From NCBI RefSeq assembly GCF_010994755.1, contig NZ_WHSB02000001.1, positions 248,001 through 312,000 of the forward strand: DNA of 64,000 nt, read 5' to 3'. How positions within the stretch are numbered: position 1 is the first letter of the stretch; every line of letters begins with the position of its first letter. Of the stretch, positions 1 through 10,893 are shown piece by piece. A program made the position numbers and the translations under genes. Under the pieces are notes generated by a model. The model ran no database searches. It was not told where the DNA came from and saw only the letters and a program-made list of their open reading frames with translations. The stretch comes from Shinella lacus (GTDB lineage Bacteria; Pseudomonadota; Alphaproteobacteria; Rhizobiales; Rhizobiaceae).

Positions 1-766
1 CGGCCCCATCGACCGTGATCGACGCGTCCTGCGTAGCACCCATCGGTTTCCACAGCCGCGCCGAGGCGAAATCCGCATAACGCTGCCCGCAGGCCCGCTC
101 GACCACCAGGCCGAGCATGTCAGAGTTTGGCGACTTGTAGGAGACCGCGCCGCCATGGTCGCCCGGGCCTTTTTTCAACGAAGCCAAGAAACCCACGAGA
201 TCGAGCGACGGCTGGCGCGCCTCGGCCGGATGCCAGAGAACGGCCCGGCGATAGCGGCCGTAATTGCCCACAGTGTCGAGATAGTCCTCGTCGAAATCGA
301 GCGTGATGCGCATGTCCAGCAGATGGCGCACGGTGGCATCCGCGTAGACCGAGCCAGCAATCTCCGGGACATAAAGAGAAACGGGTGCCTCCGGATCGAG
401 CATCCCGTCGCCCTCAGCAAGACCGGCCAAGAGACCCGTGATCGACTTGCTGATCGAAAACACGATATGCTGGTCTTGCGGGCCGAAATCGGCTGCGTAA
501 TAGTCGGCGATCACACGGCCATGTTTCATGACGACGAGGGCATCCGTGGAACTGCGCAGCAGCGCCGCGGCATGTGTCGCCAGAATGCCGAGCGGGTCGC
601 CGACCGCCTCGTCCGCCGCACGAGCCGACGCTCGGATGCGCATCGAGGGGACCAGTTCGCCGACATTGCGAAAGGCCCAGACGTTGCAGGGCGCCTGCCG
701 CCAGTTGTCCAGTCGCACGGTATCGCGTTCGAAGCCGTATCGGGCGGCAAATGAAGATGGGGGCAT
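1..766 (-). CDS. Serine hydrolase, beta-lactamase/NylB-like (3' end cut by window)
   Basis: This is the N-terminal 255 residues of a penicillin-recognising serine hydrolase; the C-terminus lies beyond position 1. The frame shows SISK at residues 104-107 (SxxK nucleophile and base) and a YKSPNSD segment at 210-216, which fits the catalytic Tyr of the class C/6-aminohexanoate-dimer-hydrolase (NylB) group. No signal peptide is seen, so it is probably cytoplasmic. That suits an esterase or amidase better than a resistance beta-lactamase. I start at the ATG whose complement is at 764-766; a start further upstream is not excluded. It diverges from an AraC regulator 78 bases away, which may control it. 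The substrate is unknown. Confidence 0.8.
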   Translation of the reverse strand, partial: MPPSSFAARYGFERDTVRLDNWRQAPCNVWAFRNVGELVPSMRIRASARAADEAVGDPLGILATHAAALLRSSTDALVVMKHGRVIADYYAADFGPQDQHIVFSISKSITGLLAGLAEGDGMLDPEAPVSLYVPEIAGSVYADATVRHLLDMRITLDFDEDYLDTVGNYGRYRRAVLWHPAEARQPSLDLVGFLASLKKGPGDHGGAVSYKSPNSDMLGLVVERACGQRYADFASARLWKPMGATQDASITVDGA

Positions 767-844
767 TGTGTCTGACGTCCTCGATCACGCATATCTCATT
801 CTCGACCGGCCTTTCGAAGGCCTGCCGGATGCACGGAGACAACC

Positions 845-1720
845 ATGCTGCGATCCCTTGAGCAACTGCGAAAACCGAGCGACGCGGCATCGCTGATCGC
901 CGCGGATGACGAGCATATGGCGCTCATCGGCGGCGGAAAGGACTATGCCGTGCCGTGGCACTGGCACGACGGATACATGGTCATGATCCCGAGCAGCGGC
1001 GTGATCGAACTCTCGCACGAGGGCCAGCCGCACGGCCTCTGGCTGTCGCAGGATCGCTTCATCTTGGTTCCGCCGGAGCGCGCTCACACGACCCGCGCCG
1101 GCCTGGGCGCCAGCGCGCATATCGCGCTCTATGCGGCGCCTGACGCGTTGCTGCGGCTGGTCGATACGATCGGCTCGCGCGCGGCGTTCCGCCGGCGCGC
1201 CGGCGTGCCCGTGCAGATCGCCCGGACGTCGGCCATTCGCGCCATCCAGGCCCTGCTCACGCGCAAAGATCTCGGAGAATCAAACAGTTCCGTTCGAAGA
1301 AAGCTGTCCTCCGCCTTGCTAACGCAATGCCTCATGGACGTCTTTTCCGGCAAGCCGCTCTCCGCCGCCACCCCGCAGAACCATGGGGCCGCGCTGGTGG
1401 AAGACATCACATCTTTCGTCCGCCTTCACGCGGAGCGCGACCTTCCACTCGACCAGCTTGCGCAGCATTTCGGGGTGTCCCGGCGCCACCTGACACGGCT
1501 GTTTCGGGACGCGGCCGGCCGGTCGATCGGGCAGTTCCAGCAGGAGGTGCGCATTGAAAATGCGGTCCGTCTTCTGCAGGAGACGGACCTGCCCATCGGC
1601 GAAATCGCCTACAGGATCGGCTTCGAAAGCAGCGCGGCACTGGCGCGTGCGATGCGGCACCTGCTCGACCGATCCCCCTCGGATGTGCGGTCCGGTGTGG
1701 CCCGTTCGGTCAAGGCGTAA
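845..1720 (+). CDS. AraC-family regulator with N-terminal cupin
   Basis: This 291-residue transcription factor has an N-terminal AraC-type cupin (about residues 25-105, with a WHWHDGYM segment and a PPERAHTT segment typical of the effector pocket) and a C-terminal AraC double helix-turn-helix (about 185-285). The first HTH is around LDQLAQHFGVSRRHLTRLF and the second around IGEIAYRIGFES. The ATG follows a GGAGAC ribosome site. It is divergent from the serine hydrolase and co-directional with the PhzF-like gene 75 bases downstream, so either may be a target. The ligand is not predictable. The family assignment is firm. Confidence 0.9.
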   Translation: MLRSLEQLRKPSDAASLIAADDEHMALIGGGKDYAVPWHWHDGYMVMIPSSGVIELSHEGQPHGLWLSQDRFILVPPERAHTTRAGLGASAHIALYAAPDALLRLVDTIGSRAAFRRRAGVPVQIARTSAIRAIQALLTRKDLGESNSSVRRKLSSALLTQCLMDVFSGKPLSAATPQNHGAALVEDITSFVRLHAERDLPLDQLAQHFGVSRRHLTRLFRDAAGRSIGQFQQEVRIENAVRLLQETDLPIGEIAYRIGFESSAALARAMRHLLDRSPSDVRSGVARSVKA

Positions 1721-1795
1721 GGCCCGCCGGGCATGCCACCGCTGCGGCATTCCCCCTATCCTGGCCCCGTCACGATCCGGCCGGAGGAACAATAC

Positions 1796-2677
1796 ATGTT
1801 TGAGAATCGCGATCTTCATTTCGTCAGCGTCTTCTACGGTGGCCCGAACGGCGGCAATCCGGCGCCGATCGTGCTCGACGCGGACGGCATGTCCGATGCC
1901 GACATGCAGCAGGTCGCGCGCGCCTTCGGCCATGAAAGCGGTTTCGTCATCAGCCCGCCGGCCGGCGCGGACTACGATCTAGCACTTCGCTTCTGGGTGC
2001 CGAACCATGAAATGTCCATGTGCGGCCACGCCACCGTCGGCGCCATCTGGCTGCTCCAGCATCTCGGACGGCTGGAGAAGGACCACCTCGACATCCTGAC
2101 GAAAAGCGGCCGGGTGCAGGCACGAATTCTGGATGCCGAATCCGTCGAGATTTCGCAGCCGGCAGGCACGATCGAGCCTGTGCCGAGCGACGACATAGCC
2201 GAAATCCTGAGCGTGCTCGGCATCGCGGAAAGGCACCTCGCGCCCTTCCCCATCCAGAACGCCTGCACGAGTAGGGTGAAAACGCTGGTGCCTCTGGCAA
2301 GCCCCGACATTCTGGACAACCTCCAGCCCGACTACACGCGGGTCGAGGCGATCTGCACGAGGATCGGCTCCACGGGCCTCTATCCCTACGCCGCGGTCGA
2401 CCGCGCCGAACAGGTCTTTGATGCCCGCCAGTTCCCGCAGTCGTCAGGCTATCCCGAAGACGCGGCGACGGGGATCGCGGCGGCGGCGCTCTCCTTCGGC
2501 TTGCTGGCAAACGGGCTGGTGGAGGCCTCCCCCCGCACCATCACCATCCGCCAGGGCCGGGCGATGTTCCGCCCTTCCGAAATCTCGGTCCGCTTCAACG
2601 TCGACCACGGCCAAGCGACCGGCTGCTGGCTGGGCGGCCGGGTGCGCATGGACGGTGGCGAAGCCACCGCCGCATGA
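1796..2677 (+). CDS. PhzF-family isomerase/epimerase-like protein
   Basis: This 293-residue protein belongs to the PhzF/diaminopimelate-epimerase fold. Seen are the NGGNPAPIV opening, FGHES with the candidate catalytic Glu at residue 47, MCGHATVG in the middle, and DAATGIAAAAL in the C-terminal half, which is the family anion-binding loop. I chose the ATG at 1796 because GGAGGA lies seven bases upstream; an earlier in-frame ATG at 1733 has no such site. Family members isomerise dihydro-hydroxyanthranilate in phenazine synthesis, but no phenazine genes occur here, so this is a generic PhzF-like protein of unknown substrate. It ends 7 bases before the convergent TerC-like gene. Confidence 0.88.
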   Translation: MFENRDLHFVSVFYGGPNGGNPAPIVLDADGMSDADMQQVARAFGHESGFVISPPAGADYDLALRFWVPNHEMSMCGHATVGAIWLLQHLGRLEKDHLDILTKSGRVQARILDAESVEISQPAGTIEPVPSDDIAEILSVLGIAERHLAPFPIQNACTSRVKTLVPLASPDILDNLQPDYTRVEAICTRIGSTGLYPYAAVDRAEQVFDARQFPQSSGYPEDAATGIAAAALSFGLLANGLVEASPRTITIRQGRAMFRPSEISVRFNVDHGQATGCWLGGRVRMDGGEATAA

Positions 2678-2684
2678 GGCTTTG

Positions 2685-3293
2685 TCAAGGCGAGAGATAT
2701 GGCATCACTTCCACGGCGCCGCGATAGATCATGTCGAGCGAGACGTAGAGGATGATCGCGAGACCGACATAGGCGATCCAGCGGTGCTTGTTGAGCAGGC
2801 GGGCGATGAAGTTCGCCGCGATGCCCATCAGCGCGATGGAGAGCGCAAGGCCGACGATCAGCACGCTTGGATGTTCACGCGCGGCACCGGCGACGGCGAG
2901 CACGTTGTCCAGCGACATGGAGACGTCAGCGACGACGATCTGCGTCGCGGCCTGGAAGAAGGTTTTTCGCGGGGCGCCTTCGACGTTCACGCCCTCATCG
3001 CCATTGTGGCCGGCATGCAGTTCGCGCCACATCTTCCAGCAGACCCAGAGCAGCAGCAGGCCACCGGCGAGAAGAAGCCCGATGATCGCCAGCAGGTGCA
3101 CGGCCACCGTGGCAAACGCGATGCGCAGCAATGTAGCGGCGATGATGCCGACGAGGATCGCCTTCTTGCGCTGCGCGGGCTCCAGCCCCGCCGCCGCAAG
3201 GCCGATGACCACGGCGTTGTCGCCAGCGAGAACCAGATCGATTGCAATGACCTGCAAAAGCGCCGTCAGACCGGCTGATGTAAATATATCCAT
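2685..3293 (-). CDS. TerC/YjbE-family integral membrane protein
   Basis: This 202-residue inner-membrane protein has about six to seven hydrophobic helices and the two acidic TerC repeats: DLVLAGDNAVVIG at residues 19-31 and the related ADVSMSLDNVLAVAG in the second half. The family is linked to metal-ion (manganese, calcium) efflux and tellurite-type resistance; manganese export is the best general guess. It is transcribed alone after a 215-base leader that follows the SDR gene. I looked in that leader for the yybP-ykoY manganese riboswitch core and did not find it. Confidence 0.88.
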   Translation of the reverse strand: MDIFTSAGLTALLQVIAIDLVLAGDNAVVIGLAAAGLEPAQRKKAILVGIIAATLLRIAFATVAVHLLAIIGLLLAGGLLLLWVCWKMWRELHAGHNGDEGVNVEGAPRKTFFQAATQIVVADVSMSLDNVLAVAGAAREHPSVLIVGLALSIALMGIAANFIARLLNKHRWIAYVGLAIILYVSLDMIYRGAVEVMPYLSP

Positions 3294-3456
3294 GCGTCCC
3301 CACCCTCAGATATGCATCGACTGCCGGGTAAGCGACTCGGGTTTCTCTTGTCCGAGCGACTCCTCAGCCTCTTGCGATCAGTACAGTGTCGGGTTCGCGT
3401 TTTGCAAGGTCCAGCATTGTGGTGGGCAACAGGCCGCGGCTTGGGCCCAGGGGGAA

Positions 3457-3479
3457 ATCCGCGGGCGCATGCCGCGGAT
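3457..3479 (-). terminator. Stem-loop after the SDR/ABC operon, possible terminator
   Basis: An 8-bp perfect stem (ATCCGCGG/CCGCGGAT) with a 7-base loop lies about 30 bases past the stop of the minus-strand SDR gene. On the minus strand it is followed by only a short TT run and C residues, so intrinsic termination would be weak. It is a plausible end point for the sigma-54-driven operon and a boundary before the TerC gene. The rest of the 3294-3508 gap shows nothing else I can name. Confidence 0.45.
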
Positions 3480-3508
3480 CCTCCGCCTTCATCAAGGTTG
3501 CCCGCCAC

Positions 3509-4249
3509 TCACACCGCGGTAAAGCCGCCATCAACCGTCATTTCCGACCCGGTCATGTAGGACGCACCATCGGAGAGCAGGAAGGCGACCGCCTCCGAGA
3601 CTTCGCGCGGCTGGCCAATCCGGCCCATCACCGTGACGCCGACCAGCATCTCGTGTTTGCTCGGATCGGCCTCGTATTCCGCGGTCATCGGCGTGGAGAT
3701 CGTGCCGGGATGCACGGAATTGACACGGATTCCGAACTTTGCGTAATCGACGGCGACGCCCTTGGTGAGAAGGCGGATCGCGCCCTTGGTGGCGCAATAG
3801 GCGCTCATGCCTTCCATGTTCGCCACATGGCCGGAAATCGAGGACACGTTGACGATCGAGCCGCCGGCCTTCATGGCGGGACGGACATGTTTGCAGCCGA
3901 GGAAGGTGCCCTTCACGTTGATGTCGAACAGGGCGTTCCAGTCGGCCATGTCGATGTCGGTGATCGTCTTGCGGATGAGGATGCCCGCATTGTTCACGAG
4001 CCCGTCGATCCTGCCGTGCTCCGCCATCGCCCATTCGACGCAGGCTTTCCACTGTTCTTCGTCGGTGACGTCGAGCGTGCGGAAATGGGCCTTGCCGCCT
4101 GCCGCGACGATGTCCTGAGCGACGGTTTCGCCGCGCCTGTCCATGTCGGTGATCAGCACCGTCGCGCCGCGCTCGGCAAAGAGCCGCGCATGCGCCTCGC
4201 CCATGCCCTTGGCACCGCCGGTGATGAGAATGATCTTGTCTTTCAACAT
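3509..4249 (-). CDS. Short-chain dehydrogenase/reductase (last gene of sigma-54 operon)
   Basis: This 246-residue classical SDR oxidises or reduces a hydroxyl/carbonyl with NAD(P). Motifs seen are TGGAKGMG (10-17) for cofactor, NNAG (86-89), and the catalytic Ser near 137, Tyr151 and Lys155 (YCATK). The acidic D35 after beta-2 (ITDMD) suggests NAD preference. The start is the ATG at 4249, preceded by GGAGC; upstream in-frame codons lack a ribosome site and would add a non-SDR tail. It follows a sugar-binding-protein gene after a strong stem-loop, so it belongs to the transporter operon and probably acts on the imported compound or a product of it. Confidence 0.9.
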   Translation of the reverse strand: MLKDKIILITGGAKGMGEAHARLFAERGATVLITDMDRRGETVAQDIVAAGGKAHFRTLDVTDEEQWKACVEWAMAEHGRIDGLVNNAGILIRKTITDIDMADWNALFDINVKGTFLGCKHVRPAMKAGGSIVNVSSISGHVANMEGMSAYCATKGAIRLLTKGVAVDYAKFGIRVNSVHPGTISTPMTAEYEADPSKHEMLVGVTVMGRIGQPREVSEAVAFLLSDGASYMTGSEMTVDGGFTAV

Positions 4250-4278
4250 TGTATAAGCTCCGCAATCCTGGCCGGGAT

Positions 4279-4302
4279 CGACCGGGAGTGTCCTCCCGGT
4301 CG
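4279..4302 (-). repeat. Intercistronic stem-loop after sugar-binding-protein gene
   Basis: A perfect 10-bp stem (CGACCGGGAG/CTCCCGGTCG) with a TGTC loop lies between the stop of the binding-protein gene and the SDR start. No T-run follows, so it reads as an RNA-stabilising or partial-termination hairpin rather than a full terminator. This is a common way to make more binding protein than membrane components. Confidence 0.6.
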
Positions 4303-4311
4303 CGCTGATGG

Positions 4312-5289
4312 TCATTTCTTCAGGAATTTGTCGGCATTGGCCGGGGTGATCTCGATCCACGGCACGTCATATTGCTTGGCGGTGCCGCCGGCCCATGTCA
4401 TGTCGCCCTGCCAGATATCGGCCTTCGGCTCGTAGCTCTCGCCGACGACCGCGCGCAAGGCGAGGTCGAGTGCGCCCTGCCCCTCGTGATGGGCCGACTT
4501 GAACAGCGTGAACAGCCCGTGCGACTTCACGGCGCGGATGCCGTCCTGGATGCCGTCGATCGCCACCACCTTCACCTTGGCCGTGTCGAGCCCCTTGCCC
4601 TCGATCGCCTGGATCGCGCCGAGCGCCATCTCGTCGTTCTCGGCGATCACGCCGTTGACCGCATCGCCGTAGAGCGAGAGCCAGTTCTCCATCACCGCCA
4701 ATCCCTCGGCGCGCGACCAGTTGGCGGTCTTCGAGGCGAGCAGTTTAAGCTCCGGGTTCTTTGCCAGCACGCCGTCGATGCCTTCGCGGCGCAGGAGCTG
4801 CGGGGAGTTGCCGATCGGGCCTTCCAGGATCACGACATTGCCCGCGCCCTTCAGTTCGCTTGCCATGCGCTCCGCGATGATGCGGCCGCCATCGACGTCG
4901 TTGGTGCCGATATAGGCGAACATCTGGTCCGAATTAGCCTTCGTCACCGCGCCGATGACCGGGATGCCGGCCGCGGCGGCGCGCGCCACGGGTGCGGTCG
5001 CCGCCTCGGAATCGATCGGCGAGAAAATGATGGCGTCGACCCGCTGGGTGATCAGCGTGTCCATCTGGTTGCTCTGGACGGAGGCGTCGAAGCGGCCGTC
5101 GAGAACGGTGATCTTGACCGTGCCGTCCTTGACGAGCGGATGCTGCTCGATCTCGTTGACGAAGGTCGACATATATTCCGGCAGGCCGAAGGGCATCAGC
5201 GCGATGCGGTATTCGGACCATGCGGACTGCGTCGACATCAGCGTCAACGCGGCTGCCATGAGGGCGAGTTTCTTCAGTTTCACAGACAT
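4312..5289 (-). CDS. CUT2 sugar ABC transporter, periplasmic binding protein (system 1)
   Basis: This 325-residue RbsB-type binding protein delivers a sugar or polyol to the permease encoded just upstream. A Sec signal peptide is clear (KLKK, hydrophobic stretch, cleavage near SAWSE at about residue 25). The mature part has the type I periplasmic fold pattern, including RVDAIIFSPIDS and the NDEMALGAIQAIE segment near residue 210. The start at 5289 is set by GGAGG seven bases upstream. It is the fourth gene of the SDR-ATPase-permease-binding protein-SDR operon. The ligand cannot be read from sequence. Confidence 0.9.
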   Translation of the reverse strand: MSVKLKKLALMAAALTLMSTQSAWSEYRIALMPFGLPEYMSTFVNEIEQHPLVKDGTVKITVLDGRFDASVQSNQMDTLITQRVDAIIFSPIDSEAATAPVARAAAAGIPVIGAVTKANSDQMFAYIGTNDVDGGRIIAERMASELKGAGNVVILEGPIGNSPQLLRREGIDGVLAKNPELKLLASKTANWSRAEGLAVMENWLSLYGDAVNGVIAENDEMALGAIQAIEGKGLDTAKVKVVAIDGIQDGIRAVKSHGLFTLFKSAHHEGQGALDLALRAVVGESYEPKADIWQGDMTWAGGTAKQYDVPWIEITPANADKFLKK

Positions 5290-5320
5290 ATCCTCCCGAG
5301 GTTCTGTGGTTGGTAGAAGT

Positions 5321-6313
5321 CTAGCGGCGGCGCCCGACATCGAGCAGGACGGCGCCGACGATGATCAGGCCCTTGACGACCTGCTGGTAGTAGGAAGAAA
5401 TTCCCAAGAGATCCAAACCGTTGTTGATGGTGCCGATGATCAGCGCGCCGAAGACGGTGCCGATCAGCGTGCCCTTGCCGCCGGAAAGACTTGTGCCGCC
5501 GATCACCACGGCCGCGATGGCGTCGAGTTCATAGGCGATGCCGGCCTGCGGCAGGGCGGCGGTCGAGCGGGCGGTGAGGATGACGCCGGCAAGCGAGGCG
5601 AGCACGCCGGAGACGATGTAGGTGAGTGCGGTGACGCGGCGGGTGCGCACGCCGTTGGTGATCGCCGCCCGCTCGTTGCCGCCGACGGCATAGACGTGGC
5701 GGCCGAACACTGTGTAGCGCAGCACGAACCAGCAGACCGCGAAGACCACCGCGAGGGCGACGATCGGCACCGGAATGCCGAGCACCGCCCCGTTGCCGAA
5801 CCACAGGAACGGCTGCGACAGGTTCGAGATCGGCCGGCCATCCGTGTAGATGAAGGTCAGGCCGCGTGCGGCACTCAGCATGCCGAGCGTCACGACGAAG
5901 GCCGGGATGCGCAGATAGGCGGTGAGCGCGCCGTTGACGAGACCGGCGACGAACCCGGTGGCGAGGCTTGCCAGCAGCGCCACGCCGATGAACGAATGGT
6001 CGGGCGTCACCGAAAAGCTCGCGGCCACCGCGCCGCAGAGCGCCATGACCGACCCGACGGACAGATCGATGCCGCCGGCGAGGATGACATAGGTGACGCC
6101 GATCGCCAGGATACCGTTGATGGCCGTCTGGCGGATGATGTTCGTCCAGTTGTTCCAGGTCAGGAAGAACTCGCTCGACAGCGTGAGCACGACGCACAGC
6201 AGCACGAAGACGATCAGGATGCCCTGGTTCTGCAGGATATTGCGGGCGGTCGCGCCGAATTGCGACAGGGCCGGATTGCCCGGCTTACGAAGACTTTCAC
6301 TGTTCATGGACAT
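5321..6313 (-). CDS. CUT2 sugar ABC transporter, permease (system 1)
   Basis: This 330-residue RbsC-like inner-membrane permease has about ten hydrophobic helices. The family hallmark AGGIDLSVGSVMAL and the later IGGTSLSGGKGTLIGTVFGA cytoplasmic-loop motif are both present. It probably forms a homodimer with the ATPase encoded upstream. The start overlaps the end of the ATPase gene by 17 bases, which implies translational coupling; ATG at 6313 follows GGAGG, and the next ATG at 6307 is also possible. Confidence 0.92.
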   Translation of the reverse strand: MSMNSESLRKPGNPALSQFGATARNILQNQGILIVFVLLCVVLTLSSEFFLTWNNWTNIIRQTAINGILAIGVTYVILAGGIDLSVGSVMALCGAVAASFSVTPDHSFIGVALLASLATGFVAGLVNGALTAYLRIPAFVVTLGMLSAARGLTFIYTDGRPISNLSQPFLWFGNGAVLGIPVPIVALAVVFAVCWFVLRYTVFGRHVYAVGGNERAAITNGVRTRRVTALTYIVSGVLASLAGVILTARSTAALPQAGIAYELDAIAAVVIGGTSLSGGKGTLIGTVFGALIIGTINNGLDLLGISSYYQQVVKGLIIVGAVLLDVGRRR

Positions 6314-7829
6314 TTTCCTCCCCCTCCTCGAGGCTGAGGCTCAAGGATGCCTCGTGCAAAAGCGTGCGCTGGTCGGACTGGGCGGCGCGCACGAAGCGCT
6401 TCAGCCGACCCTTCTTGAAGATCGCGATGGAGCCGCAGAGCTGCAGCAGTTCCGGCGCCTCGGAGGAACAGACGAGCACCGCGCCGCCGCCCGCCGCAAA
6501 GTCCCGCAAGAGCTGGTAAATCTCCTGCTTGGCGCCCTCGTCGATGCCGCGGGTGGGCTCGTCGCAGATCAGCACCTTCGGCTGCGAGGCGAGGCAGCGC
6601 GCCACCACCACCTTCTGCTGGTTGCCGCCGCTCAAGGCCGCGACCTTGAGACCGTCGCCGCTGGCGCGCACCGAAAGCCGCTTGATCATGCCGGCGCTCA
6701 GCACCTTTTCCCGACCGCGCGCGATCATGCCGAACCGCGCCAGGCTGCCGAGCACGGGCATCGAGATGTTGTGCCGGATCGAGGCTTCGAGATTGAGCCC
6801 GGTGTCCTTGCGGTCCTCGGTCACCATGGCCATGCCGGCGGCGATCGCCCGGTCCGGGCGCTGGGGCGGCAGGACGGTGCCGCAGAGCCGCACCACGCCT
6901 TCGTTGCGCGCGCCAATACCGTAGACGGCGTTCAGGAATTCGCTGCGGCCCGAGCCCATCAGGCCGTAGATGCCGGTGATCTCGCCGGCGCGCAGACGGA
7001 GGCTGATGTCGTGGAATTGCTGGCGGTGCGACAGGTGCTCCACGTCGAGCAGGATCGGCGCGTCATCGGCCTTCGCCCCCGCGGCTTCACTGCGCGTCGG
7101 CATCTCGTGGCCGATGATCAGCTCCACCAAGTGACGCCGGTCGATCTCGGTCATGTTGCCGCTGGTGATGTAGCGGCCGTCGCGGAAGATCGTGTAGCGA
7201 TTAGCGATCTCGAAAAGCTCTTCGAGCCGGTGGCTGACATAGATGACGCCGACGCCGCTGGCGGTAAGGCGCCGGATGGCATCGAACAGGATCTGCGTCT
7301 CATGCTCGCCGATGGCCGAGGTCGGCTCGTCCATGATGAGGATGCGCGCATTGCGGCTGATGGCGCGCGCGATCTCGACGAGCTGGGTCTGCGCCAGCGA
7401 GAGCTGCGCCATCTTTCGCGCCGCATCGACGTCGAAATGCAGCTCCGCCAGAAGTTGACGCGCATTGCGCAGCATCGCCGCATGATCGACGAGCCCTCCG
7501 CCGCGCCGGGGTTCCCGGCCGAGAAAGATATTCTCGGCCGCGGTCATGTCGGGCACCGGCGAAAGCTCCTGCGTGATGATGGCGATGCTTTCGGCAAGCG
7601 CATCGGCAGGCGAGCGGAAATTGACCTCCCGGCCGTGGATGCGCACCGTTCCCTCGTCCCTCTGGAGCAGGCCCATGAGGATGTTCAGGAAGGTTGATTT
7701 TCCTGCGCCATTGCCGCCGCACAGCGCCAGCACCTCACCGGGGGCGAGCGTGATCTCGCCGTTGACGAGAGCCGGCACGCCGTCGAAGGATTTGGAGACG
7801 CCGCGCGCCTCCACCAGGTATTGGGTCAT
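6297..7829 (-). CDS. CUT2 sugar ABC transporter, double-domain ATPase (system 1)
   Basis: This 510-residue RbsA/XylG-type ATPase has two nucleotide-binding halves. The first has Walker A GGNGAGKST (a Gly where most relatives have Glu), an LSLAQTQ signature and Walker B LIMDEPTS. The second half has the usual degenerate Walker A (GSGRSE) but a good LSGGNQQK signature and CDEPTRG. This asymmetry is normal for the family. It is 27 bases after the SDR gene and overlaps the permease gene. Confidence 0.93.
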   Translation of the reverse strand: MTQYLVEARGVSKSFDGVPALVNGEITLAPGEVLALCGGNGAGKSTFLNILMGLLQRDEGTVRIHGREVNFRSPADALAESIAIITQELSPVPDMTAAENIFLGREPRRGGGLVDHAAMLRNARQLLAELHFDVDAARKMAQLSLAQTQLVEIARAISRNARILIMDEPTSAIGEHETQILFDAIRRLTASGVGVIYVSHRLEELFEIANRYTIFRDGRYITSGNMTEIDRRHLVELIIGHEMPTRSEAAGAKADDAPILLDVEHLSHRQQFHDISLRLRAGEITGIYGLMGSGRSEFLNAVYGIGARNEGVVRLCGTVLPPQRPDRAIAAGMAMVTEDRKDTGLNLEASIRHNISMPVLGSLARFGMIARGREKVLSAGMIKRLSVRASGDGLKVAALSGGNQQKVVVARCLASQPKVLICDEPTRGIDEGAKQEIYQLLRDFAAGGGAVLVCSSEAPELLQLCGSIAIFKKGRLKRFVRAAQSDQRTLLHEASLSLSLEEGEENVHEQ

Positions 7830-7856
7830 GGCAAGCCTCCGCTCGGCCAGAGAGGA

Positions 7857-8636
7857 TCAGCTCGCGAGATAACCGCCGTCGATGACCAGCTCGCTGCCGG
7901 TCATGTAGGAGGACTCGTCGGAAGCGAGGAAAAGCACGCCGTTGGCGATCTCTTCGGCCTTGGCAGGACGGCCAAGCAGGGACGGCCCAAGCAGCGCCTT
8001 GGTAGCGACCGGGTCGTTGACGATGTCCTTCGACAGGTGGGTGATCGTCAGGCTCGGATGCACCGAGTTGACCCGGATGCCATCCTTGGCCACTTCCGTC
8101 GCCGTGGCCTTGGTCAGCAGGCGCACCGCGCCCTTGGAGGCGACATAGGCGACCGCGTCGGGGAAGCCGACGATGCCCCAGTTCGAGCTGATATTGACGA
8201 TCGAGCCGCCGCCGGCCTTGCGCATTAGCGGGATTGCGGCGCGCGACCCGAGGAACACGCCCTTGGCGTTGATCGAAAAGGTCCTGTCCCAGGCGACGCT
8301 GTCGGTGTTTTCCGTCGTGCCGGAAAGGTAGATGCCGGCATTGTTGATCAGGATATCGGCCTTGCCGAATTTTTCCGCGACGGATTTCTGGAGCTTCGCC
8401 CAGTCTTCCTCGGAGGCGACGTCGAGGACGTGGAACTCCGCCGTGCCGCCGGCCGCTTCAATGTCCGCGACGACCTTTTCACCGTCTTCCCGGTTGATGT
8501 CGGTGACAATAACCGTCGCTCCTTCGGCCGCGAGCCGGAGCGAGAATGCCCGCCCCATGCCGAGCGCGCCGCCCGTTACGATCGCCACCTTGCCCTCGAC
8601 GCGGCCCTGAGATGCGGTTTGACCTTTGTTCGACAT
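7857..8636 (-). CDS. Short-chain dehydrogenase/reductase (first gene of sigma-54 operon)
   Basis: This 259-residue classical SDR has TGGALGMG at 21-28, NNAG at 98-101, and catalytic Ser near 151, Tyr164 and Lys168 (YVASK). TDIN after beta-2 suggests NAD(H) use. The C-terminus (SYMTGSELVIDGGY) is typical. The ATG has AAGGAGG upstream. A sigma-54 promoter (8691-8705) lies about 55 bases before it and there is no other gene between, so it opens the operon. With the second SDR at the operon end, two oxidation steps on a transported sugar or polyol are likely. The substrate is unknown. Confidence 0.92.
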   Translation of the reverse strand: MSNKGQTASQGRVEGKVAIVTGGALGMGRAFSLRLAAEGATVIVTDINREDGEKVVADIEAAGGTAEFHVLDVASEEDWAKLQKSVAEKFGKADILINNAGIYLSGTTENTDSVAWDRTFSINAKGVFLGSRAAIPLMRKAGGGSIVNISSNWGIVGFPDAVAYVASKGAVRLLTKATATEVAKDGIRVNSVHPSLTITHLSKDIVNDPVATKALLGPSLLGRPAKAEEIANGVLFLASDESSYMTGSELVIDGGYLAS

Positions 8637-8690
8637 CGGATGCTCCTCCTTGCTTTCCTGACGATGATCGCCAGCCTCGCAAAAGAAGGA

Positions 8691-8705
8691 GCAGGAAGCG
8701 TGCCA
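8691..8705 (-). promoter_or_regulatory. Sigma-54 (-24/-12) promoter of the SDR/ABC operon
   Basis: On the minus strand the sequence reads TGGCACG-N4-CTGCT, matching the RpoN consensus TGGCACG-N4-TTGCW at all but one position. GG and GC are exactly 10 bases apart. The start of transcription should fall near 8680, giving a leader of about 44 bases with AAGGAGG before the SDR start. An RpoN-dependent activator is encoded immediately upstream. Confidence 0.85.
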
Positions 8706-8749
8706 ACTTATAAAACTATGTTATTTCAGCTACTTACTAAAAATACCCG

Positions 8750-8797
8750 TGTCGCAGCCCTTGGACGCAGCGACAGGGGCGTGTCACATCTGCGACA
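8750..8797 (-). promoter_or_regulatory. Upstream activator sites (TGTCGCA half-sites) of the SDR/ABC operon
   Basis: This cluster holds four half-sites: TGTCGCA at 8750-8756 with AGCGACA at 8769-8775 (12-base gap), and TGTCACA-TC-TGCGACA at 8782-8797. The first pair ends 44 bases from the -24 element. The same half-site and 12-base gap recur at 10894-10919 before the second sigma-54 promoter. Binding by the adjacent AcoR-like protein is inferred. Confidence 0.7.
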
Positions 8798-8808
8798 CGC
8801 CCTGCGCC

Positions 8809-10713
<1,905 letters not shown>

Positions 10714-10893
10714 GGTTACGTCCTCCCGACGCCCTCAACCGGATAATGTTCGGCGTGGTTCCTTACGCGCGAATTGTCGCCGTCCCGCCCGCGACGTCAA
10801 CAGCACGTCCTTGTGAAACCGATAGCACGAAGCCGCCGCTTCTGTCATTTCGCGCAATGCTCATAGAGCCCGCCCGCGCCTGCAACACCAGGC

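Noticed and set aside
3294-3456. Possible yybP-ykoY manganese riboswitch before the TerC-like gene
   Set aside because: The 5' leader is long enough and the gene is a typical target, but I cannot find the conserved GGGGAGUA core or its paired element; only short imperfect hairpins occur.
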